Assembly (NCBI GenBank): GCA_018398815.1
Contig: CM031603.1
Span: 866,089-930,088, forward strand
Direction of reading: 5' to 3'
Origin: Conus ventricosus
Lineage: Eukaryota; Mollusca; Gastropoda; Neogastropoda; Conidae
Length of the DNA stretch: 64,000 bases
Shown: in pieces, positions 34,401-45,215 of the stretch
Layout of the letters: every line of letters starts with the position of its first letter
Position numbering within the stretch: position 1 is the first letter of the stretch
Position numbers and translations under genes: made by a program
Notes under the pieces: model-generated
The model's database searches: none
Seen by the model: only the letters and a program-made list of their open reading frames with translations
Told to the model about the DNA's origin: nothing

Positions 34401-35614
34401 GCTGGGAAAAGTAGTTTCCTTGCAGCTCACGTGCGAATGCGGGTATAGACCTGGAGTAGTTCCGTTTTTCCAAGTTCCCGGGATCAACCTCCATGGACCT
34501 TTTTCACACCAGAGATTTCTTTTTTAATCTCGCAGCTTTCCGTAAGGAGTCTCCCCGCTCTCTGGCGTACAAGGCTTTGTATCCCGAGCTCTGTTCCAAG
34601 TTCCCATCCATCAAAAAGTTTTCACTGACGGTTCCAAGTCTGAGGATGGAGTGGCTGTGCAGCCTACTGCCCTGGGGCTCCTTCTCAGATATTGTTGGAA
34701 CATATACATTCAGATGCTTCTGTCTATTCTGCTGAACTTACTGCACTAGTACTGGCTTTGAAGATAATCTCCCATTCTTCGAGGAGGGACTTTCTGGGTC
34801 TGTCGGATTCGCTGTCAGCTTTGGAGGCCATAGCTGGCCGCAAACCTTCAGCATCCAGAACTTTTACTTTTTTTGGAACTTTTTAGCAGTTGAAGGCGGA
34901 CATTACAACATTACTCTTGCTTGGGTTCCTGGCCATGTTGGCATCGGCGGGAACGAAATGGTTGATCGTTTAGCCAAGAACGCCACAAGAGAGAAACTGT
35001 CCAACACTTATATCCCCTGCTCAGATGTGAAACCCAAATTAACGATTATGTGAGAGACCTCTGGCAGGAGGATTGGAACACACAGACGAATAACAAACTC
35101 TTTCAGATCCGTCCAAACCTTCAGGAGTTCCTCCCATCCACGTCGGGAGGTCGTAAAGAGGAAACGGTTCTGTGCCGGCTGCACACCGGCCATTCGTATT
35201 TTTACCCATGCTTACCTTTTAAGAGTGTGAGAAGCTCCGTGGTGCATTCCATGTCATGCGCCACTCACAATGAAACATGTTCTTTTAGAGTGTTGGGACT
35301 TGCACGATGTGAGACACAAACATTTTACAGCGGAGTCCATGAAGAATCCTGTTCAGGGATGTCCCGCCTGATGTGATCCTTGAGTTTTTGAGAGAGATTA
35401 ACATTTTTTCATCTGATTTAAGATTTTACGGCAGAAAGATTTTTAACAAAGTTTCTGGTGCGTTTCTAGACGATGTCATTTAACGAGATGTATGAAAGGT
35501 TTTTTTTTTTTTTTTTTTTATGACTGGTGAGTTGATTTTAACGTGGTGACAGCCCTGATATGGCCCTTTGCGGTCGGCTGGCTATAAGCAACATTATCTT
35601 ATCTTATCTTATCC
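34401..35614 (+). mobile_element. LINE with RNase H (I-like), 3' half plus (TTATC)n tail
   Basis: After the gap the plus strand encodes the end of an RNase H-type LINE. Motifs are FTDGSKSEDGVA (first Asp, 34621-34660), SAELTALVLALK (Glu, 34727-34760), LSDSLSALEAI (Asp, 34798-34830) and WVPGHVGIGGNEMVDRLAKN (His/Asp, 34921-34982). Then come a CRLHTGHSYF region (35175-35205), a Cys/His finger region and a stop at about 35480. The 3' UTR has a T run, a block with TTTGCGGTCGGCTGG, and a (TTATC)n tail. Frameshifts near 34625, 34690, 34870 and 35210 kill it. This is the best match to the source family for the short insertions at 10.7, 14.6 and 16.8 kb. Confidence 0.85.
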
Positions 35615-36305
35615 TACGCTCCACTCCTGTCTGTGTCACTGTATGTCATTAGCTCCACCCCCTGTCTGTGTCACTGTAGTGTCATTTAGCCCCACGCTCC
35701 ACCTCCTGTCTGTGTCACTGTAGTGTCATTAGCCCATGCTCCACCTCCTGTCTGTGTCATGTAGTGTCATTACCCCACCTCCTGTCTGTCACTGTAGTGT
35801 CATTAGCCCCACGCTCCACCTCCTGTCTGTGTCACTGTAGTGCCATTAGCTCCACCCCTGTCTGTGTCACTGTAGTGTCATTAGCTCCACCCCCTGTCTG
35901 TGTCACTGTAGTGTCATTAGCCCCACGCTCCACCTCCTGTCTGTGGTACTGTAGTGTCATTAACCCACCTCCTGTCTGTGTCACTGTAGTGTCATTATCC
36001 CCACGCTCCACCCCTGTCTGTGTCACTGTAGTGTCATTATCCCCACGCTCCACCCCTGTCTGTGTCACTGTAGTGTCATTAGCCCACGCTCCACCTCCTG
36101 TCTGTGTCACTGTAGTGTCATTAGCTCCACCCCCTGTCTGTGTCACTGTAGTGTCATTAGCCCCACGCTCCACCTCCTGTCTGTGTCACTGTAGTGTCAT
36201 TAGCCCCACGCTCCACCTCCTGTCTGTGTCACTGTAGTGTCATTAGCTCCGCCTCCTGTCCGTGTCACTGTAGTGTCATTAGCCCCACGCTCCACCTCCT
36301 GTCCA
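35612..36305 (+). repeat. 43-bp minisatellite, about 17 copies
   Basis: Unit core TGTCTGTGTCACTGTAGTGT then CATTAGCCCC and ACGCTCCACCTCC, with a shorter form lacking the ACGCTCC part. The last unit runs into R1 at CTCCACCTCCTGTCCACAGC without a break. Confidence 0.9.
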
Positions 36306-36590
36306 CAGCCACATCCTGGCTTGTCTCGCTACAGCCCCAGCACCAGCAATCATGAGGGAGTGGTCAGTGTTAAAGTCATCATGAGGCAACCCACCAGAGG
36401 AGACACTGCACTGCTGCTGAGTGACTTGGGCCATGTTCAGTGTTGCCTGCCTTGATGCAACAAATGCAGGACGCCACCTGCTGAGCCCCCCACTGACACC
36501 AGTAATGTCTTAGTCAAGAAGCCAGTGAGAGTGTGTTTCCTCCTCCAGGGGGTGCCACTGTCTGATTATGTCTGTCTACCTCTCACCAAT
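36296..36590 (+). repeat. Dispersed repeat R1, left part of copy 2
   Basis: Aligns with 62870-63140. Landmarks are GTCCACAGCCAC, GCTACAGCCCCAGCACC, GAGGCAACCCACCAGAGG, GACACTGCACTGCTGCTGAG, and CTCCTCCAGGGGGTGCCACT. The copy is interrupted after about 36590 by an RTE fragment and then by a minisatellite made from R1 itself. R1 has no coding capacity I recognise. Confidence 0.7.
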
Positions 36591-37020
36591 GGCGGGAGGC
36601 AGGCATGGGATTTGCCATCTGATCCCATCTCACCCAGAAACTTGTCAAGCTCCCAGAGGGCATAAACAATCACCTGATGGCACTCCAGCTTCGACTTGCA
36701 AAACAAGAAGAGTGCAACACTAATCAGCGCGTACTCCCAAACAATGACCAACCCAAATGACACCAAGGACAAGTTCTACGAAGAACTAGACACTCTTATT
36801 GCAGCAGTCCCACCATCTGAGAAGCTAATCATACTTGGTGGCTTCAAACGCCAGAGTGGGGACCGATCACCAGACCTGGGAAGGGATCATTGGGAGACAC
36901 GGTACTGGCAATTGCAACAGCAATGGCCTCCTGCTTCTCAAGATGTGCGCTACTCATGACCTTGTCATCACCAACACTCTGTTCCGCCTCCCTACCCTGT
37001 CTAAAAGAAGACTACAATAA
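36591..37020 (+). mobile_element. RTE-type LINE endonuclease (APE) fragment
   Basis: The plus strand encodes part of the AP-endonuclease domain of an RTE/BovB-like LINE. It reads KKSATLISAYSQTMTNPND (about 36702-36758), [20 protein letters not shown] (36776-36835), then a frame change into [18 protein letters not shown] (36850-36903), and [20 protein letters not shown] (36919-36980). The GDFN-type box reads GGF before the shift. Frameshifts occur near 36700 and 36842. It is a short, dead fragment lying inside R1. Confidence 0.85.
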
Positions 37021-37625
37021 ATTGCCAGGACCAGTGATTGTGGAAAAGAAATGGACACTGAGGTCACCATGGGGCTGAGGCATGAAGGACCAGTGATTGT
37101 GGAAAAGAAATGGACACTATGGCTGAGGCATGAAGGACCAGTGATTGTGGAAAAGAAATGGACACTATGGCTGAGGCATGAAGGACCAGTGATTGTGGAA
37201 AAGAAATGGACACTATGGCTGAGGCATGAAGGGCCAGTGATTGTGGAAAAGAAATGGACACTGAGGTCACCATGGGGCTGAGGCATGAAGGACCAGTGAT
37301 TGTGAAACGAAATGGACACTATGGCTGAGGCATGAAGGGCCAGTGATTGTGGAAAAGAAATGGACACTGAGGTCACCATGGGGCTGAGGCATGAAGGGCC
37401 AGTGATTGTGGAAAAGAAATGGACACTGAGGTCACCATGGGGCTGAGGCATGAAGGACCAGTGATTGTGGAAAAGAAATGGACACTATGGCTGAGGCATG
37501 AAGGACCAGTGATTGTGGAAAAGAAATGGACACTGAGGTCACCATGGGGCTGAGGCATGAAGGACCAGTGATTGTGGAAAAGAAATGGACACCTGAGGTC
37601 ACCATGGGGCTGAGGCATGAAGGGC
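37021..37625 (+). repeat. 48/57-bp minisatellite derived from R1
   Basis: Two unit types alternate: a 48-base form with GACACTATGGCTGAGGCATG and a 57-base form with GACACTGAGGTCACCATGGG. Both contain GACCAGTGATTGTGGAAAAG. The 57-base form aligns with a single segment of R1 at 63195-63250, so the array is an internal expansion of the element. Confidence 0.9.
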
Positions 37626-38075
37626 CCCAGAATTTTGAGACATTTTTTGTTTCTTGTTGATTGATGAGGATGAAGAAGATCTGCTATGCTGTTCCATTTG
37701 GCCTGAGGCTGCATGACCGGCTTGTATTGAACACTTTCGTTTTATCAGTGTATCCCAGTTCATCCAGGCCTGAGAGGTATTGCACCTGCAGTAGTTAGAT
37801 TCAGCTCGTTATCTAGTGATCCAGGTCATCCAGGCCTGAGAGGTATTGTCACCTGCAGTATTGATCAGGCAATATGAGCAACGCTGTCAGAGATGTATCT
37901 GTGAAGTGGATGGACCTTGCTGGGGTTCCAGTCTTCCCAGATGAGTCCATCATAAACTCAACTCGGCGAAAAGCCAGTCGGGGCAGAGCAATTCCACAAA
38001 TAAATGGCTCTGATGTGAATTGACCCCATGACCTCCCAGGCCGGAATCTGTGGCTAACCACTGCACCAAGGTGAC
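37620..38075 (+). repeat. Dispersed repeat R1, right part of copy 2
   Basis: Aligns with 63240-63580. Landmarks are GCATGAAGGGCC, GATTGATGAGGATGAAGAAG, CCAGGCCTGAGAGGTATTG and GAGCAACGCTGTCAGAGATG. The CATCCAGGCCTGAGAGGTAT part is itself duplicated (37757 and 37828). Confidence 0.7.
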
Positions 38076-39650
38076 AGGTTGATCCACATCATAATTTACA
38101 TCTGATCCACATCATAATTTACATCTGATCCACATCATAATTACATTGATCCACATCATAATTTACATTTGATCCACATCATGATTTAGATTTGATCCAC
38201 ACTGTGATTTACATTTGATCCACATCATAATTTACATTTGATCCATGTCATAATTTACATTTGATCCACATCATATTTTCCATTTGATCCATGTCATAAT
38301 TTACATTTGATCCACATCATGATTTACATTTGTTCCACACCATAATGTGCATTTGATCACCATGAAAGTTTGCATTTGATCACCATCATAACTTCGATTT
38401 GGTCCAGGTCATAATTTGCATCTGATCCACCTAGTAATTTACAAGTGATCTGCATCATCATTCACATTTAATCCACATTGTGATTTACGTATGATCCACA
38501 TTATGATTTACATTTACTCCACATGATGATTGACAAATGATCTACATTATGATTGACATGATTATAATCCACATGATGATTGACATATGATCCACATGAT
38601 GATTGACATAATTGATTACAGACCACATTATGATTGATATGGTTATGATCCACATATGATAATTAGACAATGGGATTCAAATGATGATTTACATATGATC
38701 ACATCATGATTTACAAGTGATTCACATTATGATTTACATATGATCCACATTATGATTTACCTATGATCCACATCATGATTTACAAGTGATCCACATTATG
38801 ATTTGCATATGATCCACATCATGATTTACAAGTGATTCACATTATCATTTACGTATGATCCATGTGATTTACATATGATCCACATTATGATTTACACATG
38901 ATCCACATCATGATTGAGACATGATCCACATCATGATTTACATATGATCCATATTATGATTTACATATGATCCACATACTTTTGATCCACATGATTGACA
39001 TATGATCCACATGATAATTGACACATGATCCACATGATGATTGACACATGATCCACATGATTGGCATATGATGCAGATGATGATTGACACATTATCCACA
39101 TGATGATTGACGTATGATCCACATGATAATTGACACATGATTCACATGATTGACACATGATCCGTATGATGATTGACATGTGATCCACATCATGATTGAC
39201 ACGATCCACATCATGATTGACATTTGATGCAGATGATGATTGACACATGATCCACATGATGATTTACATATGATCCACATGATGATTGACACATGATCCA
39301 CATGATGATTGACACATGATTCGTATGATGATTAACATGTGATCCACATGATGATTATGTATGATGCACATGATGATTGACATATGATACAGATGATGAT
39401 TGATACATGATCCACAAGATGATTGACACATGATCCACATGATGATCGACACATGATCCATATGATGATTGATACATGATCCACATGATTGACATGTGAC
39501 CCACATGATGATTGACACATGATCCACATGATGATTGACACGTGATCCATATGATTGGCACGTGATCCATATGATTGACACGTGATCCATATGATGATTG
39601 ACACGTGATCCATATGATTGACACGTGATCCACATGATGATTGACGTGTG
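38075..39650 (+). repeat. 22-23-bp degenerate minisatellite, about 70 copies
   Basis: The unit is ATGATCCACATCATGATTTA plus 2-3 bases in the left part and shifts to GATCCACATGATGATTGACA in the right part (from about 38990). Units drift gradually. The array ends at the splice acceptor of the 39659-39794 exon, the last unit supplying part of the acceptor region (TTGACGTGTGCTCCACAG). Confidence 0.9.
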
Positions 39651-39658
39651 CTCCACAG

Positions 39659-39794
39659 AGAGTGCGGCTGAAGAAGAAGATCAAGGTGCTGACCACTCAG
39701 CTGAGTGAAGCCAAGCAGGAGTCCTCTATAGCTCAGCTGGAACTGAAGGAACACAATGCTCACTTGCAAGAACAGCTCCGACATTCCACTGAGG
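39659..39794 (+). CDS. Probable exon, coiled-coil segment of a host protein
   Basis: Acceptor GTGCTCCACAG ends at 39658 and donor GAGGgtaagac starts at 39795. The 136 bases are open in frame 1 from the first base and encode a charged heptad helix: RVRLKKKIKVLTTQLSEAK, then a middle part, then KEHNAHLQEQLRHSTE. The other plus frames are not helix-like. The exon starts in phase 0, matching the phase-0 end of the exon at 24493, and ends in phase 1. Low repeat content, strong splice sites and no frameshift make it the best host coding sequence here. I cannot name the gene: coiled coils are weakly diagnostic. Confidence 0.75.
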
Positions 39795-40490
39795 GTAAGA
39801 CATAGGGGTTGACATGTTGAATGAATAATTCTGTCAGTCAGGGTAAGACACTGGGTTGACATGTTGAAAGAACAATTCCGTCAGTCAGGGTAAGACATAG
39901 GGGTTGACATGTTGAATGAACAATTCCGTCAGTCAAGGTATGACACTGGGGTTGACATGTTGAATGAACAATTCCGTCAGTCAAGGTATGACACTAGGGT
40001 TGACATGTTGAGAGAACAGCTCCGACATTCCAGTCAGGGTAAGACATAGGGGTTGACATGTTGAATGAACAATTCCGTCAGTCAAGGTATGACACAGGGG
40101 TTAACATGTTGAGTGAACAATGAACAGCTCTGACATTCCAGTCAGGGTAAGACACAGGGGTTGACATGTTGAAAGAACAGCCTGTCACTCCAGTCAAACT
40201 GAGATACAGGGTTGACATGTTGACTGTTGAAAGGATAGCTCTGATAATCCAGTCAAGGTAAGATAACACAGGGGTTGACATGTTGAAAGAACAGCTCTGT
40301 CATTCCAGTTGAGGTAAGACACTGGGGTTGACATGTTGAATAAACAATTCCGTCAGTCAGGGTAAGACACTGGGTTGACATGTTGAGAAAACAGCTCTGT
40401 CATTCCAGTTGAGGTAAGACACTGGGGTTGAGATGTTGAAAGAACAACTCTGTCACTCCAGTCAAACCGAGATACAGGGGTTGACATGTT
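39795..40490 (+). repeat. 48-60-bp minisatellite built from exon end and donor
   Basis: Unit core GGGTAAGACATAGGGGTTGA then CATGTTGAATGAACAATTCC and GTCAGTCA. Several units retain AACAGCTCCGACATTCCAGT, which is the end of the preceding exon, followed by the GGTAAGAC donor. About twelve donor-like GGTAAGAC or GGTATGAC sites result. Confidence 0.88.
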
Positions 40491-41690
40491 GGGAAGTGAG
40501 GATGAACTGTCCATGAACGTTGAACTGACATGTTCCATATCTGTGCTGTTGAACCGTGCTATAGCAGTCTTCACAGGGTTGACCGCCTCAGCCTGAAGTG
40601 CCCAACACTGGAGCAGTGCCAGGAGTGATGCACCAGCTTATAAAATGTGAAGTGGATGCATGACAGAAGTGTTGCTGAAGTCTTCTGTACCTGTATAACA
40701 GCATTGTTCACCTCTAACTGAACTGTTCAGAACCTATAGCATAGCAAAATGATTCCATTACTAACTGAGCAGTTCTGTACCAACATCATAACAAAATTGT
40801 TCTGTTACTAACTGAACAGTTCAGTACCTATATCATAAGATAACTGAACAGTTCTGTACCTATATCATAACAAAATTGTTCTGTTACTAACTGAACAGTT
40901 CAGTGCCTATATCATAAGATAACTGAACAGTTCTGTACCTATATCATAACAAAATTGTTCTGTTACTAACTGAACAGTTCAGTACCTATATCATAAGATA
41001 ACTGAACAGTTCTGTACCTATATCATAACAAAATTGTTCCATTGCTAACTGAGCAGCTCAGTACCTAGTTCATAACAAAATTGTTCCGTTACTAACCGAA
41101 CAGTTCAGTACCTGTCTAATGACAGAACTGTTCCAGCACTAAGTGAGTTGTTGCATCACTAGTCCAATTGTTTCCTCACCATCAGAAATGCTCAGTACCT
41201 GTACAGTAACAGAATTGTTCCATCTCAAACTGAAAAGTTCAGAATTGTTCCAACACTAACATAACTCTCCTCGGAGCCGTATTATGAGAAAATTGTTCCA
41301 TCATTAAAGGAACAGTTCAGTAGTGTATAATATCAGAATTGTTCTATCAGTAACTGAACTTTCTGGAAATGTCTGATAAGAAAATTAGTCCGTCATTAAC
41401 TGAACCATTTAACATCTTATTATAACAAAATTGTTCCATCGCTATCTGAACAGTTCAGTAATGATAGTAACTGAACAGTGTCATCACTAAGTGAATTGTT
41501 CCATCGCTATCTGAACAGTTCAGTACTTTTTAGTAACTGAATAGTGTCATCACTAAGTGAATTGTTCCATCGCTATCTGAACAGTTCAGTACTGTTTAGT
41601 AACTGAATAGCGTCATCACTAAGTGAATTGTTCCATCACTAACTGAACAGAATTACTTAAAGTGTCAAAAGTGGAAAACCATTGCTACAA
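40491..41690 (+). repeat. Degenerate tandem repeats around AACTGAACAGTTC
   Basis: 40690-41060 has about four copies of an 80-base unit with GAACAGTTCTGTACCTATAT and AACAAAATTGTTC. Further right only short motifs recur (AACTGAACAG, GAATTGTTCCATC, a 74-base unit near 41420-41640). No gene seen in 40491-40690. Confidence 0.7.
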
Positions 41691-41694
41691 GCCT

Positions 41695-41900
41695 CAAGAA
41701 CAGAAAGAGATGAACAAGCCGGCCATTTTCTGATCGACACTTTCACTTTGACAGTTGAAAGAGATGAACAAGCCGGCCATTTTCTGATAAAGAGATGAAC
41801 AAGCCGGCCATTTTCTGATCGACCCTTTCACTTTGATAGTTGAGAGAGATGAACAAGCCGGCCATTTTCTGATCGACCCTTTCACTTTGACAGTTGTGGC
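41695..41900 (+). repeat. 54-bp minisatellite, about 4 copies
   Basis: Unit with AGAGATGAACAAGCCGGCCA then TTTTCTGATCGACCC and TTTCACTTTGACAG. One unit is shortened. Runs into the next array. Confidence 0.88.
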
Positions 41901-41909
41901 CCTTTGCCC

Positions 41910-42280
41910 CATGAGCAGCCCACATCATGTAAAGCAAGCTCAGTTTGTCTTCATCAAAGCTAAACCTGCTGTGGATGCCAGGAGTACTGACACTGAAGGT
42001 AAAAAGCAGCCCTCGTCATGTAAAGCAAGCTCAGTTGTCTTCATCAAAGCTAAACCTGCTGTGGATGCCAGGAGTACTGACACTGAAGGTACAAAGCAGC
42101 CCTCGTCATGTAAAGCAAGCTCAGTTTGTGTTCAAAGCTGAACGTGCTGTGGATGCCATGAGTACTGACACTGAAGGTACAAAGCAGCCCACGTCATGTA
42201 AAGCAAGCTCAGTTTGTGTTCATCAAAGCTGAACGTGCTGTGGATGCCAGGAGTACTGACACTGAAGGTACAAAGAACCT
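41910..42280 (+). repeat. 90-bp tandem repeat, 4 copies
   Basis: Unit with CATGTAAAGCAAGCTCAGTT then TCATCAAAGCTAAACCTGC and GGAGTACTGACACTGAAGGT. Period 90, 90 and 88 bases. Each unit is bounded by GCAG and GAAGgta and is open in one frame, so it mimics an exon, but the apparent introns would be only about 12 bases, too short to splice. 42281-42458 shows nothing firm. Confidence 0.85.
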
Positions 42281-42499
42281 GATGGCTTGTGTTTGTCCAG
42301 GCAGCCCAAGGCAAGCAGGAATATATGTGTTGGTAGTTTCACTTACCAAGGTGCAGTTGGTTGACACATCCCCCAGCAATTCTCTGCTGCTTGTTTTGTG
42401 TGCTGTATAAAGCTCAGATTCCTCCCTGTCTGGAATCTCACCCTCCACTGCACTGCAGGAAGCACCGCCATGTGTCAAAAAGATATCCCAGCATGTCAA

Positions 42500-42747
42500 G
42501 AACTGGCTTTGAGTGATGCCTTGTACACTGCCTCTAGTAGACCTGTTTGAGTGAAGCCTTGTACACTACCTCTGGTAGACCTGTTTGAGTGAAGCCTTGT
42601 ACACTGCCTCTAGTAGACCTGTTTGAGTGATGCCTTGTACACTGCCTCTAGTAGACCTGTTTGAGTGAAGTCATAAACACTACCCCTGCTTCACCAGTTT
42701 GAGTGAAGCTTTAAACACTATCCTCAGTCAACCTGTTTGAGTGAAGT
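42500..42747 (+). repeat. 38-bp minisatellite, about 6 copies
   Basis: Unit core AGACCTGTTTGAGTGAAGCC then TTGTACACTGCCTCTAGT. The last unit is interrupted at TGAAGTC by the T run that ends the Tx1-like LINE. Confidence 0.88.
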
Positions 42748-45215
42748 CTTTTTTTTTAACATTTTTATTTTCTTTTATTGTTATTACATAAACTGAAATA
42801 TACAACAACATCAATATTCAGAAATTTGGTATATGGCAAGCTAGATATAAATACATAGACAAGTAAGTATATACACAAACAAAAAGAAAGAAAGATATAG
42901 CCTTCAGCATATCATCATTTATCTATCTAAAGCATGGTTACTTGGTGACATAAACAGCATAGCACAATGTATTGTACTTAAGGCAAACCCTTTCTATGAA
43001 GTGTAATCATGCTTTAATTTTTTTTTTTAAAGAGAAAAAAAAAGAAAGAAAGAGAGAATAAGATAGAGAGATCAGTGAGGATAAACGGATAGCACGAGGA
43101 AGGACAGGTAGAAGGACAAATAAGCGGACACACTGACAATTAACCAGACAAACATTAAGATAGAATGGGTTGGTTCACAGCAAATGAAGATAAGCTATTT
43201 TCACAGAACACATTGTCTCAATGATAGCAACCTTGAAAGGAAAACAAACAACAACAGAAACTGTACACCTTGAGTAACATACATGAGCCTCATAGACTGT
43301 CATCAGCAAGGGAGCAGAAATACTATATGTTAGTCTAGTGCTTATTTATCACATATTGCATTATATACATTCACACTGACAAAAAACAGTTAATCATCAA
43401 AGACGAGGGGCTCATATGCAAGCCATTTTGTCTGGAAATCCATATGGTTCATTGTTAAATATGAGTTATATTTTTCAATTCTAAATCTATATTTCAATAT
43501 TCTCAAAAAGACTTAATTGTGGGAGACTGCCTTCTAACTTACATTTATATACATACTGTTTTGCCAGAAGAATGATAAAGTAGAAAATAACATCACCTGC
43601 AATTGTTGCATCAAAACCTAGAAGTACAAGAGACAAGCATTTAATGTTAGTACATTTCCAAAACATATGGTCAATACTATAATCTTTAAATAGGCCGCAG
43701 AAACTACATTTATCGTTATCGACTACTCCAATTTCTTTCAAAATTACATTTGTTCCTAAGCATCTATGGATTATTCTCAGCTGAAACCACTTAAGCTTCA
43801 CATCCATTATCTTATGTATATTAAAGAAACACGATTCCCAGTCATGGGTCTGTGAAAGTTTCATGTCCCATTTGTCACTGCATGGAGCTCTCAATTTGTT
43901 ATCAATCAATACATCGTAATACGTTTTTGAGCCTCTGCAGGTGGCAAACAATATCTTATAACAGAGTGAAGAATTATTACCTTTATTGTTTTCAATGGGA
44001 ATGTCAACTTTCTTTATAAATTTAGTTATTGCCATCTTATATCCTGCAAAAGTAAGAAATCAATATTAACATCATATTTTTCCTTGAAGTTCCTGTGGGA
44101 ATGAAACTGACCATTATCATCAAAAAAATGTGCGATATAATAAATACCTTTGTTTGCGAGCATTTTAGAAACAATGTACCTTTTCCCGACTTGAATACGT
44201 TTATTGTAGGATATAGGTTCTGCTAGTAGCTCAGCAGAATTTTGGGGTTGGCATTTGTAATAAAAAAGTATATAAGCTTCAAGAACGTCTGCCCAGAACG
44301 GGTTATATTTTGTGGACTTTGCGACAATTTCTGGACCATATTTACTAATAAGAGGCCATTGAGGAAAATTACTCACTAAAATTTGTTTCCATTTATGGTT
44401 TGATCGTTCAGTTCTACGGATCCAGGATAATTTAAGAGATGCGACGTAGGTTTTTTAACTCAGGAAGACCAATACCTCCATTCCGTACATTTTTATAAGC
44501 TGTTTTTTGACTAATTTTTGCTGGTTTTTTATTCCATACAAATTTATTGCATATTTTCTGACATGTTTGAAAGAAAACATCTGGCGGGTTTGGTAAAAGC
44601 AGCCATAAATGAATCAGTTTTGAAAGGATGATGGATTTCAAAATAGCTATTCTACCTAAAGGTGTAATCTGGCGTTTTACCCATATTCTAAACAAATGAT
44701 TTACATCTGCTAGCTTTTCTGAATAGTTCATTTCTACGCAATCTTTCAAGTCATTTGTGAACCATATCCCAAGAGTTCGAAAATTTTGTGGGTTCCAAAC
44801 AATGTTCAAATGCTCCATATAGCGATTTTCACTATTTTTTAAGCTTCCTAACCGAACTGCGCTCGTTTTACTCAGATTCATATGAAGACCCGAGACGCTG
44901 TCAAATCTAAAAAAGAACGTCAATACAAGTTTCAAACGATTTTCTATCCCCTGCAAGTAGAAACTCTGTGTCATCGGCATACTGAGACAACTTATATTCA
45001 GTTTCGTTTATTCTAATTCCCCGAATATCGTGGTTTTCCCTAATCATGTTGGCTAATATTTCAACACAAATCACAAATAAATAAGGAGAAATTGGTCACC
45101 TTGTCGACAGCCTTTTTTAATATTGAACCAATCTGAAACCTGTCCGTTAACAATAACGCAAGACTTAATATTTTTATAGAAAATGTTTATCCATCTACAA
45201 ATGTCTTTTTTGATA
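42748..45215 (-). mobile_element. Tx1/L1-like LINE, 5'-truncated, with A-tail
   Basis: Minus-strand element of about 2.45 kb. From 45215 leftward it shows GCRQGD (near 45115), PYLFVICVEILANMI (45090-45045) and the catalytic box YADDTEF (44983-44963). Next come SGLHMNLSKTSAVRLG (near 44870), TPLGRIAILKSIILSKLIHL (44670-44610), NGGIGLPELKN (near 44460), PQWPLISKYGPEIV, and KWFQLRIIHRCLGTN (near 43785). A C-terminal zinc finger (CSFC...HMFWKC, 43720-43650) completes the ORF, which ends at 43487. Frameshifts occur near 45090, 44925, 44410 and 44030. A 730-bp 3' UTR ends in a short A-tail (T run at 42750 on the plus strand) inside the 38-bp array. N-terminal endonuclease absent. Confidence 0.88.

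Noticed and set aside
33306..34527. 350-399-codon frames around 33.3-34.5 kb
   Set aside because: They consist almost entirely of X from the 1000-N gap.
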